The position numbers were made by a program, and so were the translations under genes. Positions 63,610 through 64,000 of a DNA stretch of 64,000 nucleotides are shown here, in pieces. Below the pieces are notes generated by a model. That model did no database searches and was not told where the DNA came from. It worked only from the letters and a program-made list of their open reading frames with translations. Origin of the DNA: Prosthecobacter debontii (lineage in GTDB: Bacteria; Verrucomicrobiota; Verrucomicrobiia; Chthoniobacterales; Chthoniobacteraceae); the NCBI GenBank assembly GCA_945861385.1, contig CAMAUI010000005.1, forward strand, positions 1 through 64,000. The letters run 5' to 3'. Every line of letters begins with the position of its first letter. The stretch's first letter is position 1.

Positions 63610-64000
63610 GTTCACCCGGCCGCTTATGGTGGCTGCTCCGGCGCGATTTCAAACGCGGATGGGGCGCAAGCTATCACGACTACAAAACGTGCCCGATGAT
63701 CACAAAGTGGTCATGGCCATTTTGGAATGAACCGGCAATGACCACCCCCGTGCATGTCCTTACCGGCGCGAAAGACTGGCGGCTCTGCGCATGGATGCTT
63801 GCCAGCTTCTTTCACTTCTCCGAGCAGACTTGGAACATCGTCATCCACGACGATGGCACCCTCCCCGCGGACGCGCGCGACTCGCTGAAAACACTCTTCA
63901 AAAACGCGCGCATCATCGGGCGCGACGAGGCGGATGCCGCCATGGATAAGGCATTGGCCCCATACCCGTTCTGCCATGACTACCGGAACAAGCACCCGCT
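63606..64000 (+). CDS. Partial gene, probable glycosyltransferase, cut by the window edge
   Basis: The reading frame is open from ATG 63606 (ATGA overlap with the previous gene) to the end of the window, 131 residues and counting. It reads MSSPGRLWWLLRRDFKRGWG, then VHVLTGAKDWRLCAWMLASFFHFSEQTWNIVIHDDGTLP, which fits a GT-A-type strand ending in an Asp-Asp pair. The catalytic half lies outside the window, so the family assignment is tentative. Confidence 0.65.
   Translation, partial: MSSPGRLWWLLRRDFKRGWGASYHDYKTCPMITKWSWPFWNEPAMTTPVHVLTGAKDWRLCAWMLASFFHFSEQTWNIVIHDDGTLPADARDSLKTLFKNARIIGRDEADAAMDKALAPYPFCHDYRNKHP

Overview
The window is a GC-rich (roughly 65% by eye) bacterial chromosome segment, most likely from a member of the Verrucomicrobiota. 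The points behind that call are an RpoD with a long lysine-rich N-terminal tail, a remnant of a DUF1549/LamG/DUF1553-type protein, palindromic repeats whose translation reads [14 protein letters not shown], a giant secreted LVIVD-propeller protein with the C-terminal domain usual in that phylum, futalosine-pathway menaquinone genes, and few Shine-Dalgarno sequences. The phylum is inferred from gene content, not from an rRNA; no rRNA or tRNA gene was found.

Positions 1-14,700 are mostly housekeeping: a LamG remnant, hexose-6-phosphate mutarotase, a spermidine-synthase-like methyltransferase, priA, a fused MEMO-AMMECR1 gene coupled to its radical SAM partner, a nucleotidyltransferase toxin-like pair, a Gfo/Idh/MocA dehydrogenase, two envelope proteins downstream of rpoD, rpoD itself, and dapA-dapB. 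A tightly overlapping hicB-hicA-folK set follows. From 15,835 to 24,935 an island separates folK from panB. It holds one 7.7-kb gene for a 2,552-residue secreted protein, palindromic repeats, a broken PIN-type toxin gene with its antitoxin, and a second, partial copy of the 3' end of folK just upstream of panB.

Positions 24,936-43,255 carry panB, a penicillin-binding protein 1C, an outer-membrane porin, a lipoprotein, a HerA-like ATPase, ybaB, a CYTH protein, a sugar kinase, mqnE-mqnA, a methionine synthase that lacks its homocysteine-binding domain and carries repeat-derived insertions, a periplasmic rhodanese, a secreted esterase, and a divergent glycosyltransferase/acetyltransferase pair.

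The most striking part is 43,369-64,000. One strand carries an apparent single operon: an NRPS (C-A-T-E-C-T, first A domain frameshifted in a C-rich tract), a PKS-NRPS hybrid (KS-AT-ACP-aminotransferase-C-A-T-TE), an Sfp-type phosphopantetheinyl transferase, a Wzm/Wzt-type ABC exporter, an O-acyltransferase and three glycosyltransferase-like genes, the last cut by the window edge. Six of the eight junctions between genes are ATGA stop/start overlaps. Hand-read specificity residues suggest threonine for the first A domain and an aliphatic residue for the second; the integrated aminotransferase suggests a beta-amino acid; the thioesterase has Cys where Ser is usual. Together these suggest an exported, possibly glycosylated and acylated peptide-polyketide that I cannot match to a known product.
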